Below, piece after piece: positions 18,220 to 27,623 of a stretch of 64,000 nt of DNA. Position 1 is the stretch's first letter; every line of letters starts with the position of its first letter. The stretch spans positions 186,001 through 250,000 of the forward strand of contig JAHHHC010000005.1 in the NCBI GenBank assembly GCA_019359515.1, written 5' to 3'. The translations under genes and the position numbers were made by a program. Under the pieces are notes generated by a model, which was given only the letters and a program-made list of their open reading frames with translations, was not told the origin of the DNA and did not search any database. This stretch comes from Desmonostoc vinosum HA7617-LM4 (lineage in GTDB: Bacteria; Cyanobacteriota; Cyanobacteriia; Cyanobacteriales; Nostocaceae).

Positions 18220-19659
18220 TTACTTCTTCACACTCTCCAAAATCGCTTTTGCAGCGCGTCGTCCAGAAATTGTTGCTCCTTCCATACTGTCGATGTAGTC
18301 TTGCTGCGTATAACTCCCTGCTAAGAAGAAGTTATCTACAGGTGTCTTTTGGTTGGGACGATACACATCCATCCCTGGTGCTTCTCGGTAGAGAGATTGA
18401 GCAAGTTTCACCACACTATACCAAGTCATGTTTAGCTCTCGCGATGAGGGAAACAGTTCGTGTACTTGCTCAAGCACATGTTGAGCGATCGCTTCATTAC
18501 TTTGTTTAATAAAAGGATCTCCCGGTGTCAGCACTAACTGCAACAATGACCCCTGTCCTGAACGATAATAATCGGCAGGGCTGGTCAAAGCTAAATCAGC
18601 AAAACAAGAAAAGTCAGCATCCGCTGTGTATAGCAAATTATCTATCCCTACCGCCTGATTGAGTTGTTGACGTTGCTCACCATCGTACAGTTCTGTCACC
18701 CAACCATCAAACCTGAGCTGCACCGTTGCTACTGGTACTGCATCTAGCTTGTAAATGTTGTCAAATTCTGACCACTTACGCCACTGTTGGGGTAATATGC
18801 GTTGAATTCCTGGTACATCACAAGCAAAGACATAAGCATCGGCTGTAACAATTTCTGTTGTGTCGCCTTCGGCAACTACTATGCCAGTGACGCTAGTCTG
18901 TTCGCCTAATTCAGCAAACTGAATTTCTCGCACTTGCCGACGTGTATAAACTTTAGTGCCTCTAACTTCTAAATATTCTAGGATAGGTTTATGTAAATAT
19001 TCATGAGGCGAACCTTCCAGCATTCGCAATACAGAAGCTTCGGTTTTCGCTGCAAAAAATTGGAATATTGTTAACATGCAACGAGCAGAAATGTTGTAGC
19101 AATCAATAAACCCCAAAGCATAGGCGATGGGGTTCCACATGCGTTTAATGCTACCTTCACTGCCGCCATGACTGCGAAACCAGTCGGCAAAGCTGATTTT
19201 ATCTAAGTTGCGGATGGTTCTCATTGCTCCTTCAAAGTCTATCAAACCGCGAACTATTGGACTAGTACCCAAAGCGATCGCATTTTGCAACTTGTCTTGC
19301 AATGATAGTTGAGAAGTCGTAAAAAATGCCTTCAACCCATTAAAAGGCGCACCCGTGATGAAGCGAAAATCCAAAGCGCCAGTGTTTCCTCCTTTATTAA
19401 TGAAAGTGTGAGTGTGTTCTTTCAAGCGTAAGTTTTCCGCCGCCCCCACCTTTTTCATCAACTCAAACAATTGATAGTAACAGCCAAAAAAGACGTGCAA
19501 TCCCATTTCAATATGGTTGCCATCTCCATCAGTCCAGCTACCAACTTTGCCACCAATAAACGGCCGAGACTCAAAAATCTGCACTTCACAGCCAGCATCA
19601 GCTAAGTCTACAGCGGTTGCTAGCCCCGCCAGTCCCGCACCTACGATTGCAACGCGCAT
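18220..19659 (-). CDS. crtQ: 9,9'-di-cis-zeta-carotene desaturase CrtQ (ZDS)
   Basis: Plant-type zeta-carotene desaturase that converts 9,9'-di-cis-zeta-carotene to 7,9,9',7'-tetra-cis-lycopene through neurosporene, using FAD and passing electrons to quinone. The 479 residues begin with the dinucleotide fold [20 protein letters not shown], followed by [13 protein letters not shown] and [18 protein letters not shown], and end with [20 protein letters not shown]. The length and the GLHVFFGCY motif separate it from CrtP (phytoene desaturase) and from bacterial CrtI. It leads an operon with the SRPBCC gene. Confidence 0.95.
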   Translation of the reverse strand: MRVAIVGAGLAGLATAVDLADAGCEVQIFESRPFIGGKVGSWTDGDGNHIEMGLHVFFGCYYQLFELMKKVGAAENLRLKEHTHTFINKGGNTGALDFRFITGAPFNGLKAFFTTSQLSLQDKLQNAIALGTSPIVRGLIDFEGAMRTIRNLDKISFADWFRSHGGSEGSIKRMWNPIAYALGFIDCYNISARCMLTIFQFFAAKTEASVLRMLEGSPHEYLHKPILEYLEVRGTKVYTRRQVREIQFAELGEQTSVTGIVVAEGDTTEIVTADAYVFACDVPGIQRILPQQWRKWSEFDNIYKLDAVPVATVQLRFDGWVTELYDGEQRQQLNQAVGIDNLLYTADADFSCFADLALTSPADYYRSGQGSLLQLVLTPGDPFIKQSNEAIAQHVLEQVHELFPSSRELNMTWYSVVKLAQSLYREAPGMDVYRPNQKTPVDNFFLAGSYTQQDYIDSMEGATISGRRAAKAILESVKK

Positions 19660-19939
19660 TCCGTTGTTCCTTTTCAGTTTCTTTACAGATTGTAACTGTC
19701 TTGGTGTCGGAATGTGCCGCTTGTACTAACTCTGACAACAGATCAAAGCATAGTAGCCTTTTTATTTAAACTCCTGTAATCGTTGAGTTTGCCTCCTACA
19801 ACTGACTAGACGCGATATTTCTCGCGTCTGTCTGTTTAATGAATGCCGACTCAAATCCGCTTACGCGACTGACTCAACTTTGTGCAAAATCCAAAATTAG
19901 TATCAGTTATCAATGCATGTTGTTTTTCTTTCTACTCGC

Positions 19940-20104
19940 TTATTTACTGTCATCGGAGACAGACAGACTTCTAATCAACTCACGAATGATATCGGTTGCA
20001 GGTCTACCTGTCTGTTGACAATATTTTTCTAGCTTTTCTGCTTCTTGTGCTGCTAGATTCACAGTTATGCGTTTTACGGCCCATTTTTTATTTGTCATTA
20101 TCAT
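19940..20104 (-). CDS. Small ribbon-helix-helix (CopG-like) protein
   Basis: A 54-residue frame (M...SDDSK, stop TAA). It reads KRITVNLAAQEAEKLEKYC then QQTGRPATDIIRELIRSL, the beta-strand/helix/turn/helix pattern of CopG/Arc-type DNA-binding proteins: a short strand with alternating hydrophobic residues, a helix, a Gly turn, then a second helix. Start ATG 20104 or 20098 (MTNKK). Such proteins are dimeric repressors, often antitoxins; no toxin gene was found next to it, since the neighbours are crtQ and a gene desert. Function as an orphan antitoxin or plasmid-type regulator is inference. Confidence 0.72.
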   Translation of the reverse strand: MIMTNKKWAVKRITVNLAAQEAEKLEKYCQQTGRPATDIIRELIRSLSVSDDSK

Positions 20105-21682
20105 GCTATCTGCTATACGTTAACAACATTGAAAAATCTAACTAAATACGAAAGCGGCGAAATATCAGAGTTTGTTTCAAACAACAAGTAATGGCATTAA
20201 TATGAAAATTGTTCGTTTTGGCAAAGTGTTCATGATTTCCTAGTAAGATGTAAAAACCATAATTTATGTTTGCAAATCTGACATGAAAAACTTTCTCTTG
20301 AAGATAATAACTCTAGCAACAAGAGGAGTAAAGCCTGATAATTAAATTTTCTGAGTAGATTTGAGATACATAATTATTGATTCAATTAAGATTTTCAAAA
20401 TTATGCTTCACTAAATACTTTTGACGCTCTCTTATGCTCAGGGGTTCTAAAAATTTTTGAAGACATCATTTGCTAAGATCTCTGAGGTAGAGCTTGAAAA
20501 CGCTACCATTCTCAACCGCCGAATATAGGCGAATTGTAATGATATATGTAGATAAAAAGCAATTAATTGAAAGTAGCAAAATAATTGGTATAGGTATTTG
20601 GGTAGTTTATAAACCAAAACTCCTAAGCCAATGAGTTGGGAATAGAGTCGAGGCTTGTACGTTTCCCTATCAATTAACCTCCATATATACGAATTACCAT
20701 AATCAAAAAGCTAGTCATTAATTATTTTGCAAGTAAATATTTAATTTTTTATTGCTAAAATAACTGTTTTTAATGGCATTTGTTTGCCTAAAATAAATGA
20801 AAATATAAAATTCACTAAGGATTGTGAAATTAATATTCTGCAACTATTTGCAAATTAATCTACTTAGGCTTTTGTGATATTTTTACCTTTTATTATGAGT
20901 TTTATTATTTTCGTTTCATATTTATACGCTAATTTTGTATTCAGGTGTGTTAACCGTTAAATAACTTTGACTTGTTCAATGATCTGATTTTTTAATCCTT
21001 GCATTGTTTAATGTATTCATAATTTTGTATTTCATCTAAATAGTTTTTAAGTAATTAGTTCAAAAACATTGAGAAACACAAAAAATCAGTCTTAGGTTCA
21101 TTATAGCTATGATTAATATACTTTAAGTAATCTTTATTTAGACATTAAATAGTGGTTGATTATGTATTTATAAAAAAATTACAAAGTCAGAGATGTTAGC
21201 TTAAATTTTTGATTAATAGTCTTCAGATTTAACAAAATCTGGAATTACAATATCCATGAAATCAATGAACAATTATTAAAATATGATGATTAAAGTTTAT
21301 CCTATCAAACTCAGTAAAATGTCTCATTAGTTACTGTGTTAATTTATACTAAAAAAGACATTAATGAATTAGTGGAAAATATTTAGAACATAGATAGTTC
21401 ATAAAATTTAGATGAAGACAACATCTAAATTAGCGATCGCCTGTTGGGATTAATATCGGTAAGTTTCTAAGTACAAATTTCTATGCTTTGAACAGTGCCA
21501 AGTAATGCGGATTGCAAAGCAGTAGCTATTGTTCAAATTCTACTTTTTCTCAAATATTAATTCAAAGGGAACTCTGAACAGGAATCGACGCCCAAATAGT
21601 GGGATTGGAATAGAGTTCCCTACTTCAAAAGGGTGTAAGAAGTACAGGGGTGGGGAAGAAAGTTGAATTTTTCAAACTACAA
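20105..21682. other. AT-rich gene desert, 1.58 kb
   Basis: No coding frame of credible length on either strand. Composition is clearly more AT-rich than the flanking genes, with many A/T runs and stops in all frames. A short hairpin repeat closes it at 21566-21621. The desert may hold non-coding RNA, regulatory DNA or a decayed element; no specific signal was recognised. A 20-codon frame MKNFLLKIITLATRGVKPDN at 20283 is too short to support. Confidence 0.6.
21566..21621. repeat. Inverted repeat AGGGAACTCT, 56 bp
   Basis: AGGGAACTCT at 21566-21575 is matched by its perfect reverse complement at 21612-21621, with a 36-base loop. A related GGGAACAGGGAACTCTTAAC occurs near 2590. It lies 60 bp beyond the stop of the minus-strand gene at 21683 and may act as its transcript end or be a small dispersed repeat. 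Confidence 0.6.
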
Positions 21683-23326
21683 CTATTCAAATTGCAGTTG
21701 GGGCATGAGTTGGAGAGTGCCGATACCTAAATCTTTGGGTAAAAGCGATCGCCCTTCAAACAAAGCCATCATATCTCGTAACTGAGGATTACCACGGGAA
21801 GCACCGGTCAATCCTTTGGCGATGATTAAGCCACAATAGCCTTTAGTGTTTTTACACCGCTGATTCCATTTTTTGCGGGCTTCAACGTGAATTGGATCGT
21901 TATCTAAAAATTCTCCAAATAGAAATAACTCATCATTTTGAGTTTGTAGTAAACCCAGGTCGTAACGATTACCATCAAAAGGGTCAGCACCTGGATTAAA
22001 GCAAATTGCTTTGAGTCCACCAGCTACCTCGATATTTTCAATTACAGTCTTGGCTTTGGGTCGAGAAGTCTGAATTAAAATTACTGGCAACCCGTCACCG
22101 ACTTCTTTAATTTCACCAGCTTTATGATATTTAACTCCCTTGCGTAGGTATTCCAACATTTCCCATGAAACGACACCTAAGCTGAGGAAAGAGTCTTCTG
22201 GTATTAAGTCATCTCGCAATGAGCGGAATCTTGGATAGCTAGAGTCTGCTATTTCCTGCTCCTCAATGCCAAAACCGGCCATTTCCTCCAATTCTGCTGC
22301 TAGCTCTGGCATGGTAGAGACATTGACAGAAACTGATTTTGTTGGTTCTTCTGAGTGTGGTAGAGAAATGCGATAGCGACGGCTGAGGGTAGGTAATTCG
22401 TCTCCATGGAGCTGGCGACGGTGGTCGCGAATAAAGCGGTTTAAGCTTTCTAGAGCAACTAATACTACGAGTGCTTCTTCGTCATATAAAACCGATCGCA
22501 GTCCTTCCAAGGGATGGATATTGCCGAAGGTAGGGTCAATTTCTGATAACGGCAAATCTGCTAAATCGTCGGCTTCGTCATCATCTTCGTCGATGTCGTC
22601 AACTCGCTCAAAGGTCAAAAACAAGCAATCTTGCTTGAGAAAGGCTTCTTCGAGATGCTGAGTTGATTCGTCATCCCTTAAAACTGCGGCGCGAAACTGC
22701 TTGAGCGAATCTTCAGAGCGATATAACAAGATTCCATACTCCATCCCCAGCATTCCCATGATTGAGGCGTAGAGTGTCGCAACATCCCACTTATTAATTT
22801 CTATCGACAGTATTTGCTGTTCTTCCAAAAATTCCCAAGGAGCTGCTTGCCAAACTGCAAAAGCTTTATCTTGGAGAATTTGGGCATATTGTGGAGGTAA
22901 ATCGGGGGTTTGGCTGTCGAGAAGATCGGCAAATCCGCGAAATAGCTCATCAATTAGAGGTAATTCTGGTGCATAGTCGATCGCAATATCCAAATCTTGT
23001 AAGACTCCACGTAGATAAAATTGGATTTCGCGATCGCGCACCACAATTTTTTGTGGTCTGGCGGGTTTGCCTGGACTGTGAGGATGCTCCATAGCACGCA
23101 TCAGTGTGCGAACAATTGCTTCTGGCCCACTGTCGGGTGCTACAACGTCCATACCTCGCACAATACCTTGCGAGCCATCCACCCAAAGAATGCATTCACC
23201 GCCGCTCTCGGAGTCTCTTGGCTGGGTTGGCGATGATGACAACGCACGGCGATCGCCCTCCCATACAGAAGGAATTTGAGTTAATTTCTTCAAACGACGA
23301 CTGGTAGAGCGATTAAAACTTGTCAT
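21683..23326 (-). CDS. Conserved cyanobacterial protein, unknown (DUF6930-like)
   Basis: A 547-residue soluble acidic protein from ATG 23326 (a TTG lies four codons upstream). No signal peptide, TM helix or catalytic motif was recognised. Notable parts are an N-terminal segment with GPEAIVRTLMRAMEHPHSP, a very acidic linker (DDIDEDDDEADDLADLP), and a C-terminal domain with PVILIQTSRPKAKTVIENIE, ICFNPGADPFDGNRYDLGLL and GYCGLIIAKGLTGASRGNPQ. It resembles cyanobacterial proteins tagged with a DUF6930-type domain, from memory only. The neighbours give no clue. Confidence 0.8.
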   Translation of the reverse strand: MTSFNRSTSRRLKKLTQIPSVWEGDRRALSSSPTQPRDSESGGECILWVDGSQGIVRGMDVVAPDSGPEAIVRTLMRAMEHPHSPGKPARPQKIVVRDREIQFYLRGVLQDLDIAIDYAPELPLIDELFRGFADLLDSQTPDLPPQYAQILQDKAFAVWQAAPWEFLEEQQILSIEINKWDVATLYASIMGMLGMEYGILLYRSEDSLKQFRAAVLRDDESTQHLEEAFLKQDCLFLTFERVDDIDEDDDEADDLADLPLSEIDPTFGNIHPLEGLRSVLYDEEALVVLVALESLNRFIRDHRRQLHGDELPTLSRRYRISLPHSEEPTKSVSVNVSTMPELAAELEEMAGFGIEEQEIADSSYPRFRSLRDDLIPEDSFLSLGVVSWEMLEYLRKGVKYHKAGEIKEVGDGLPVILIQTSRPKAKTVIENIEVAGGLKAICFNPGADPFDGNRYDLGLLQTQNDELFLFGEFLDNDPIHVEARKKWNQRCKNTKGYCGLIIAKGLTGASRGNPQLRDMMALFEGRSLLPKDLGIGTLQLMPQLQFE

Positions 23327-23654
23327 AGAGTAAATCAATCAAAGGAAGCAATTTAGGAGTAAACTTTTGGGGATGGCTAGCGTCGAATCCAATTTTCTGG
23401 CTATAACCTGAAACGTAATTGCTGAGAAAGGCCGCTACAAGGCTTGAACTCCAAAAATACCGAATCTACAAACACACCAAGTCCCTCAATTCTAGAATAA
23501 AAATCTTTGGTCGCTTTTGACGGAGTGTTTACAATTTGGCATCCAGCGACATCAATATCGCTAGAATGGATACAAAAATACCAAAAGCAACCCACAGGCA
23601 GTAAAAAGCCTGTTTCGGTTACTAGTTAAACCATTTCAGGAGTTGAAAAAGCAG
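23327..23654. other. Divergent intergenic region
   Basis: 328 bp between the DUF6930-like gene and the A-type Fe-S carrier gene. A 64-codon minus-strand frame (23401-23595) has no family features. AGGAG at 23638-23642 is the ribosome-binding site of the carrier gene. Confidence 0.5.
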
Positions 23655-24011
23655 ATGACACAAGCAACTCAATCCCAACAACGCGGAATCCAGTTGAGTG
23701 AAGCAGCATTAGACCAAGTGAAGTCTCTCCAAGACAAGCAAGGCAAGGACTTGTGTTTACGGGTAGGAGTACGCCAAGGTGGCTGCTCTGGAATGTCTTA
23801 CATGATGGACTTTGAGGACGCCAGCAAGATCACTCCTCAAGATGAAGTGTTTGATTATGATGGCTTTAAAATTGTTTGCGATCGCAAGAGTTTATTATAT
23901 CTCTATGGCTTAATGCTTGATTATAGTAATGCCATGATTGGCGGTGGCTTCCAATTTACCAACCCTAATGCCAACCAAACCTGTGGTTGTGGGAAGTCAT
24001 TTGGGGTTTAA
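23655..24011 (+). CDS. A-type iron-sulfur carrier (IscA/SufA family)
   Basis: Carries nascent Fe-S clusters from the SUF scaffold to target proteins. The 118 residues have the family domain ([20 protein letters not shown]) and the three conserved Cys: one in [11 protein letters not shown] and two in the tail [10 protein letters not shown]. The insertion [20 protein letters not shown] is usual. ATG 23655 lies 12 bases after AGGAG and is preferred to the TTG at 23643 that directly follows it. Cyanobacteria carry several A-type proteins; which one this is cannot be decided from sequence alone. Confidence 0.95.
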   Translation: MTQATQSQQRGIQLSEAALDQVKSLQDKQGKDLCLRVGVRQGGCSGMSYMMDFEDASKITPQDEVFDYDGFKIVCDRKSLLYLYGLMLDYSNAMIGGGFQFTNPNANQTCGCGKSFGV

Positions 24012-24100
24012 TGTCATTTGTCAATTGTCCTTTGTTATTTGTAATAGTCTCATGACTAAGGGCTAATGATCAATGACTAATGACTATTGACTAATTCATT

Positions 24101-24523
24101 ATGACTCAAACAATTGAATCTTTATTTGATACAGGTTTAGAACGTTATAAAGCTGGAGAAGCAGTGGATTCCTTAATCCCTGTGTTTAAAGAGGTATGCG
24201 ATCGCGCTCCTAAAACTAGTGCAGCCTGGATTTGTTTGGCATGGTTGTATCTACTCGATGAGCAACACAACTTGGCTTACAAAGCTGCACAAAAAGCAGT
24301 CAAGTTAAATCCCCAAGATCCACAAGCGAGGGTTAATCTTGCCGTGGCAATGCTGGAAACAGGTCAAAAAGGCTTACGACAACATGTCGATTTTGTCAAA
24401 CAGTTAATTTTTGTCAATCCAGAATGGCAAGAAGAGATAAAAAATAGTATCGCAGACGGTTTAAGCAGAAAACCAAACTGGCAAAGTTTGGCAAAAGTCA
24501 AAGGTTGGTTGTTTGAAGATTAG
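24101..24523 (+). CDS. Small TPR-repeat protein
   Basis: A 140-residue soluble protein. At least two tetratricopeptide units are visible: SAAWICLAWLYLLDEQHNLA with AYKAAQKAVKLNPQDPQA, and the following NLAVAMLETGQKG. TPR domains bind partner proteins; no partner can be named. Heptad TGACTAA/TGACTAT repeats (24056-24096) lie directly upstream of the ATG. It probably shares a transcript with the downstream small membrane protein, since both are on the plus strand. Confidence 0.85.
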   Translation: MTQTIESLFDTGLERYKAGEAVDSLIPVFKEVCDRAPKTSAAWICLAWLYLLDEQHNLAYKAAQKAVKLNPQDPQARVNLAVAMLETGQKGLRQHVDFVKQLIFVNPEWQEEIKNSIADGLSRKPNWQSLAKVKGWLFED

Positions 24524-24643
24524 GGGCTAGAGGTTAGGAGTTAGGGGCTAGAAGTAGTTCGGTATTCTTGTTATTCAACCCTCTATTCCCTAATCCCTAG
24601 TCTCCAATCCCTAGTCCCTAGTCCCTAGTTCACTAGTCCCTCT

Positions 24644-24886
24644 ATGAAAGACAAATTATTAAACTGGCTAAACCTAATTTTAGTTGCGGATGTTTTTTTA
24701 GTTTTATTAGGCTTTGGATGGTTTGCGATCGCAGTTATTGGTAATGCTGCTGGTGTCAACTTGGGTCTAGATTTGTGGCATAGACTCTGGCAACCAGTTT
24801 TTAACCCAGCGATTGGTATCCTCATGGGCGGTGCTATTCTCAGCGGTATTATTAGTTGGGTTTCTCGAAAATTTCTGGCTAATTAG
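24644..24886 (+). CDS. Small two-TM membrane protein, unknown
   Basis: An 80-residue protein with two clear TM helices, LILVADVFLVLLGFGWFAIA (about 11-31) and NPAIGILMGGAILSGIISWV (about 54-73), joined by a loop with WHRLWQPVF. It looks like a conserved cyanobacterial membrane protein; no function is known to me. CCCTAGT heptad repeats (24590-24640) lie immediately upstream of the ATG, so here too the translation start is next to an STRR array. Confidence 0.75.
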   Translation: MKDKLLNWLNLILVADVFLVLLGFGWFAIAVIGNAAGVNLGLDLWHRLWQPVFNPAIGILMGGAILSGIISWVSRKFLAN

Positions 24887-25002
24887 TCATTTTTAAAAGG
24901 GAACGGTGAACGAGCAACAGGCAACAGGAAATCCCCATAATAAAATTGGGGAGCCAATGTTGTGGGCGGGTTTCCCGACTTGAGACAACTGGCGTGGATT
25001 TG

Positions 25003-25067
25003 AAAGGGTGTGTCAGTCCGAATAAATTCTTGGTAAATTCAGGATTTCTCAAACTGACACACCCTAC
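25003..25067. repeat. Short MITE-like inverted repeat, copy 1
   Basis: AGGGTGTGTCAGT (25005-25017) is the exact reverse complement of ACTGACACACCCT (25053-25065), giving a 61-bp hairpin followed by ACAT. A relative with the same right end (ACACACCCTACATT) lies at 50043-50103. It sits just past the stop of the convergent epimerase gene and could also end its transcript. Confidence 0.7.
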
Positions 25068-25096
25068 ATATTGGATATTTTTTATCTGGAAGTCCC

Positions 25097-26017
25097 TTAT
25101 TGAAGAATTTGTGTTAAGGCTGATTGCAACTTGGGATATCGATACTCAAAGTTTGTTGCTACGGTGCGCTTGGGTATAGCTTGTTGACCTTCTAAAACTA
25201 CTATTGCCCCATCTCCTAGTAAGGCTTCCAGTGCAAAAGCTGGAACAGGCAACCAAGAAGGACGATTTAGTACTTGCCCAAGAGTATTGCACAAATCTGT
25301 CATCCGAACAGGATGAGGAGCAGTAGCATTGTATACGCCCTGCCATTCTGGTTTTGTTAAAGCTTGCAGAATCAGGTTAACTATATCGTCTAGATGAATC
25401 CATGAGAACCATTGCTTACCACTACCAATAGGCCCGCCTGCAAAAAGTTTGAATGGTGTAATCATTTTACCTAAAGCACCGCCGTTACCTAGAACAATAC
25501 CCAAACGCAAAATTACTAATCGCACACCAATTTCTGTTACCTTTTTTGCTTCTGCTTCCCAAGCTTGGCAGACTTGAGCTAGAAAATCACTGCCAGAAGA
25601 GCTGGTTTCATCAAAGGTTGCAGTCTCGCTAGTACCGTAGTAACCGATTGCTGAGGCGTTAACTAATACACTTGGTTTGGGGTTAGCATTAGCTATTGCT
25701 TCTACTATTTTTTGTGTACCTAATTTTCGACTATTAAGAATTGTCTGTTTGCGTTCTGGCGTCCAACGAGCTTCAGCAATGGGTTCTCCTGCTAGATTCA
25801 CTACGCCATCACAACCCGCGAGCGCATTTTGCCAAGAACCAGATGCAGTAGGTGTATAGGCAACTATTTCTAAATGACGAAAAGCTTCAGATGGGAAAAC
25901 CTTTTGGGCAAAGCTAGTGTTTCTAGTTAATACCAGTATTTGATGACCTTCCTCGTGAAGCCGCTGTACCAAACGACTACCCACAAATCCAGTTGCTCCA
26001 GTGATTGCTATTTTCAT
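25097..26017 (-). CDS. TIGR01777-family NAD(P)-dependent epimerase (YfcH/SDR39U1-like)
   Basis: An atypical extended short-chain dehydrogenase of 306 residues. The N-terminal Rossmann motif is KIAITGATGFVGSRLVQRL; NLAGEPIAEARWTPERK, SAIGYYGTS (active-site Tyr) and FSWIHLDDIV are the family signatures; a C-terminal DUF1731-like part contains RPSWLPVPAFALEALLGDGA. ATG 26017 is preceded by a GGAGG. Plant and cyanobacterial relatives include the cell-division factor SulA/GC1 and thylakoid proteins; the substrate is unknown. Confidence 0.92.
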   Translation of the reverse strand: MKIAITGATGFVGSRLVQRLHEEGHQILVLTRNTSFAQKVFPSEAFRHLEIVAYTPTASGSWQNALAGCDGVVNLAGEPIAEARWTPERKQTILNSRKLGTQKIVEAIANANPKPSVLVNASAIGYYGTSETATFDETSSSGSDFLAQVCQAWEAEAKKVTEIGVRLVILRLGIVLGNGGALGKMITPFKLFAGGPIGSGKQWFSWIHLDDIVNLILQALTKPEWQGVYNATAPHPVRMTDLCNTLGQVLNRPSWLPVPAFALEALLGDGAIVVLEGQQAIPKRTVATNFEYRYPKLQSALTQILQ

Positions 26018-26153
26018 TTCCTACCTCCACCAAATCCTTATTTTAAAATTTTTGGGACTTAGGCAAGTGTCATATTTTTTAAAAAGAGGAACTTACCGTT
26101 TAGATGCGTCGATATTATAGGATGGACGGAGTGTTGCAAGGTTTGGGGCTATT

Positions 26154-26501
26154 ATGGCTCGCTATACGTGTTCGTTTATTGTTTCTATTTCTATTGACCA
26201 TCTCCAGCCCTTACTAGTAGAACTGCTGCAAGATTGTGGGTTGGATATCCAGTATTGTTCGACCGATTACATTATGGCTCGTGAGGTTCCTGGTACTGTT
26301 ATATTTAATAAGTTAGTCACAGTAGAAGTACTGATTGATAAATCAACGGCTACTGAAACTGAGACTCGCATGAGTATTGTAGCGAAAAACCAGGAACTAC
26401 CATTGCAATTGGATAATCACTGCCGACAATTGTTTGACTTCATCAAGCAAGCAATTGAACATAGCCGCCACTGGCATTTGATTGAAAGTCTTGCAGGTTG
26501 A
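26154..26501 (+). CDS. Conserved cyanobacterial protein, unknown
   Basis: A 115-residue soluble protein, MARYTCSFIVSISIDHLQPL at the start. The pattern (strand, helix, strand-rich middle, long C-terminal helix DNHCRQLFDFIKQAIEHS) suggests a small SRPBCC-like or ferredoxin-like fold, but no motif is decisive. It is divergent from the epimerase gene, sharing a 136-bp upstream region. Function unknown. Confidence 0.72.
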   Translation: MARYTCSFIVSISIDHLQPLLVELLQDCGLDIQYCSTDYIMAREVPGTVIFNKLVTVEVLIDKSTATETETRMSIVAKNQELPLQLDNHCRQLFDFIKQAIEHSRHWHLIESLAG

Positions 26502-26680
26502 GAAATTTCAGTTAACGGGACTTCTAAATAAAAATATCCCATCGCTTTTAAGGTAGGGGGCAGCACTTCGACTTCGCTCAGTGACCGGGAGTAGGGGAGG
26601 CAGTGCGTTACGATCAGTGAGTAAAGGAGTGGAGTCACTGTGTTGCGGAGCGAGTGTGGTCTTGGGAGGGGCGGGTTTCC

Positions 26681-26884
26681 ATTAGTGTCAAGTTAAGCTA
26701 GAAATAGCATCGGTGTTGGCTTCCTCACCCGCCAAGAAATAAATTTCTTGGCTAATAGCTCAAGTCTACTGAAGTAAACTCAAAATCTTGGGGGATATTT
26801 CAGTCATCTTTAGATGACTTTTACTATCAGCAAGGAACTTCAGTTTCTTGCGGGACATCGGTTCTACGTTAAGTTGACACCAAT
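26681..26884. mobile_element. 204-bp MITE-like element with TIRs and 11-bp flanking repeat
   Basis: Terminal inverted repeats ATTAGTGTCAAGTTAA at the left and ATTGGTGTCAACTTAA (reverse complement of the right end) match at 14 of 16 positions. GGCGGGTTTCC flanks both sides (26670-26680 and 26885-26895), consistent with a target-site duplication. Inside, four hairpins follow each other (for example CCAAGAAATAAATTTCTTGG and AGTCATCTTTAGATGACT), and the left half mirrors the right half. There is no coding frame, so it would need a transposase in trans. GGGTTTCCC also occurs in dispersed repeats here, so the duplication is suggestive rather than proof. Confidence 0.65.
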
Positions 26885-26899
26885 GGCGGGTTTCCCACT

Positions 26900-27403
26900 C
26901 TAGATATCCTCCATGTCCTCTGTCATGCCGGGATTTATGAGTGTGATGTCATACTCACTGGCGTCCGTTTGCCCGGAACGTTGACTATTTTTTAACAGGT
27001 AGTAAATAGCACGTACTGAAGGGCCAAAAACAATCTCGTCTTCATTTTTCAGATTGTGGTGTGGCATCTTACGCCCATTAATCATTAAACCGTTGGAACT
27101 GGGTTTTCCTTTGGCATCGCCATCGACAATGCGGTAATAGTAGCTCTGACTATTATGCTCGTGTTGCAGTCTCACTAACGTAGCATGGCGGCGCGAGACA
27201 AACTGCGATATTAAGCGGATGTTGCACTCACGATCTCTACCGATAGAATAAACCGCGTGTTCGAGAGAAAATTCTTTGCGACCTTGGTCGTCTTGAATAA
27301 TGAGTAGATGGCTTTCACTAGATTCTGCTGCCATTGACAAATCGTTGCTAAAATCGGTTGAACTTTGATTAATCAAGATTTGTTTAATATCGTTTCCTGC
27401 CAT
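26900..27403 (-). CDS. FHA domain protein
   Basis: A phosphothreonine-binding signalling protein of 167 residues. The forkhead-associated domain spans about residues 45-140: YSIGRDRECNIRLISQFVSR with the conserved GR, then SRRHATL, SSNGLMINGRKM (the SxNG motif) and EDEIVFGPS. The C-terminus is acidic (GMTEDMEDI). There is no TM region. FHA proteins dock on Ser/Thr-kinase substrates; a kinase is encoded at 53.7 kb but no direct link is shown. The gene is monocistronic on the minus strand. Confidence 0.93.
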   Translation of the reverse strand: MAGNDIKQILINQSSTDFSNDLSMAAESSESHLLIIQDDQGRKEFSLEHAVYSIGRDRECNIRLISQFVSRRHATLVRLQHEHNSQSYYYRIVDGDAKGKPSSNGLMINGRKMPHHNLKNEDEIVFGPSVRAIYYLLKNSQRSGQTDASEYDITLINPGMTEDMEDI

Positions 27404-27623
27404 TCTCGCGCACTATAGTCTGTGGTATTGATTCAAACAAATATTGAAACTGCACATCATCTGAAAAAGTAGAGCATGACTACTCTACTCCAGTGGCCAT
27501 GGAAGCTCTAGAGAAGTTTCAACAAGCTTAATACGATGTATAACATCTAACAAGCAATTCAGTTTAAACTGAGGTGAGAATAACCAAGGTTTGCGCTTGG
27601 AATATTTATCTCTAAGGGAGATT

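Noticed and set aside
20283-20345. 20-codon frame MKNFLLKIITLATRGVKPDN
   Set aside because: Too short and without a ribosome-binding site or terminator.
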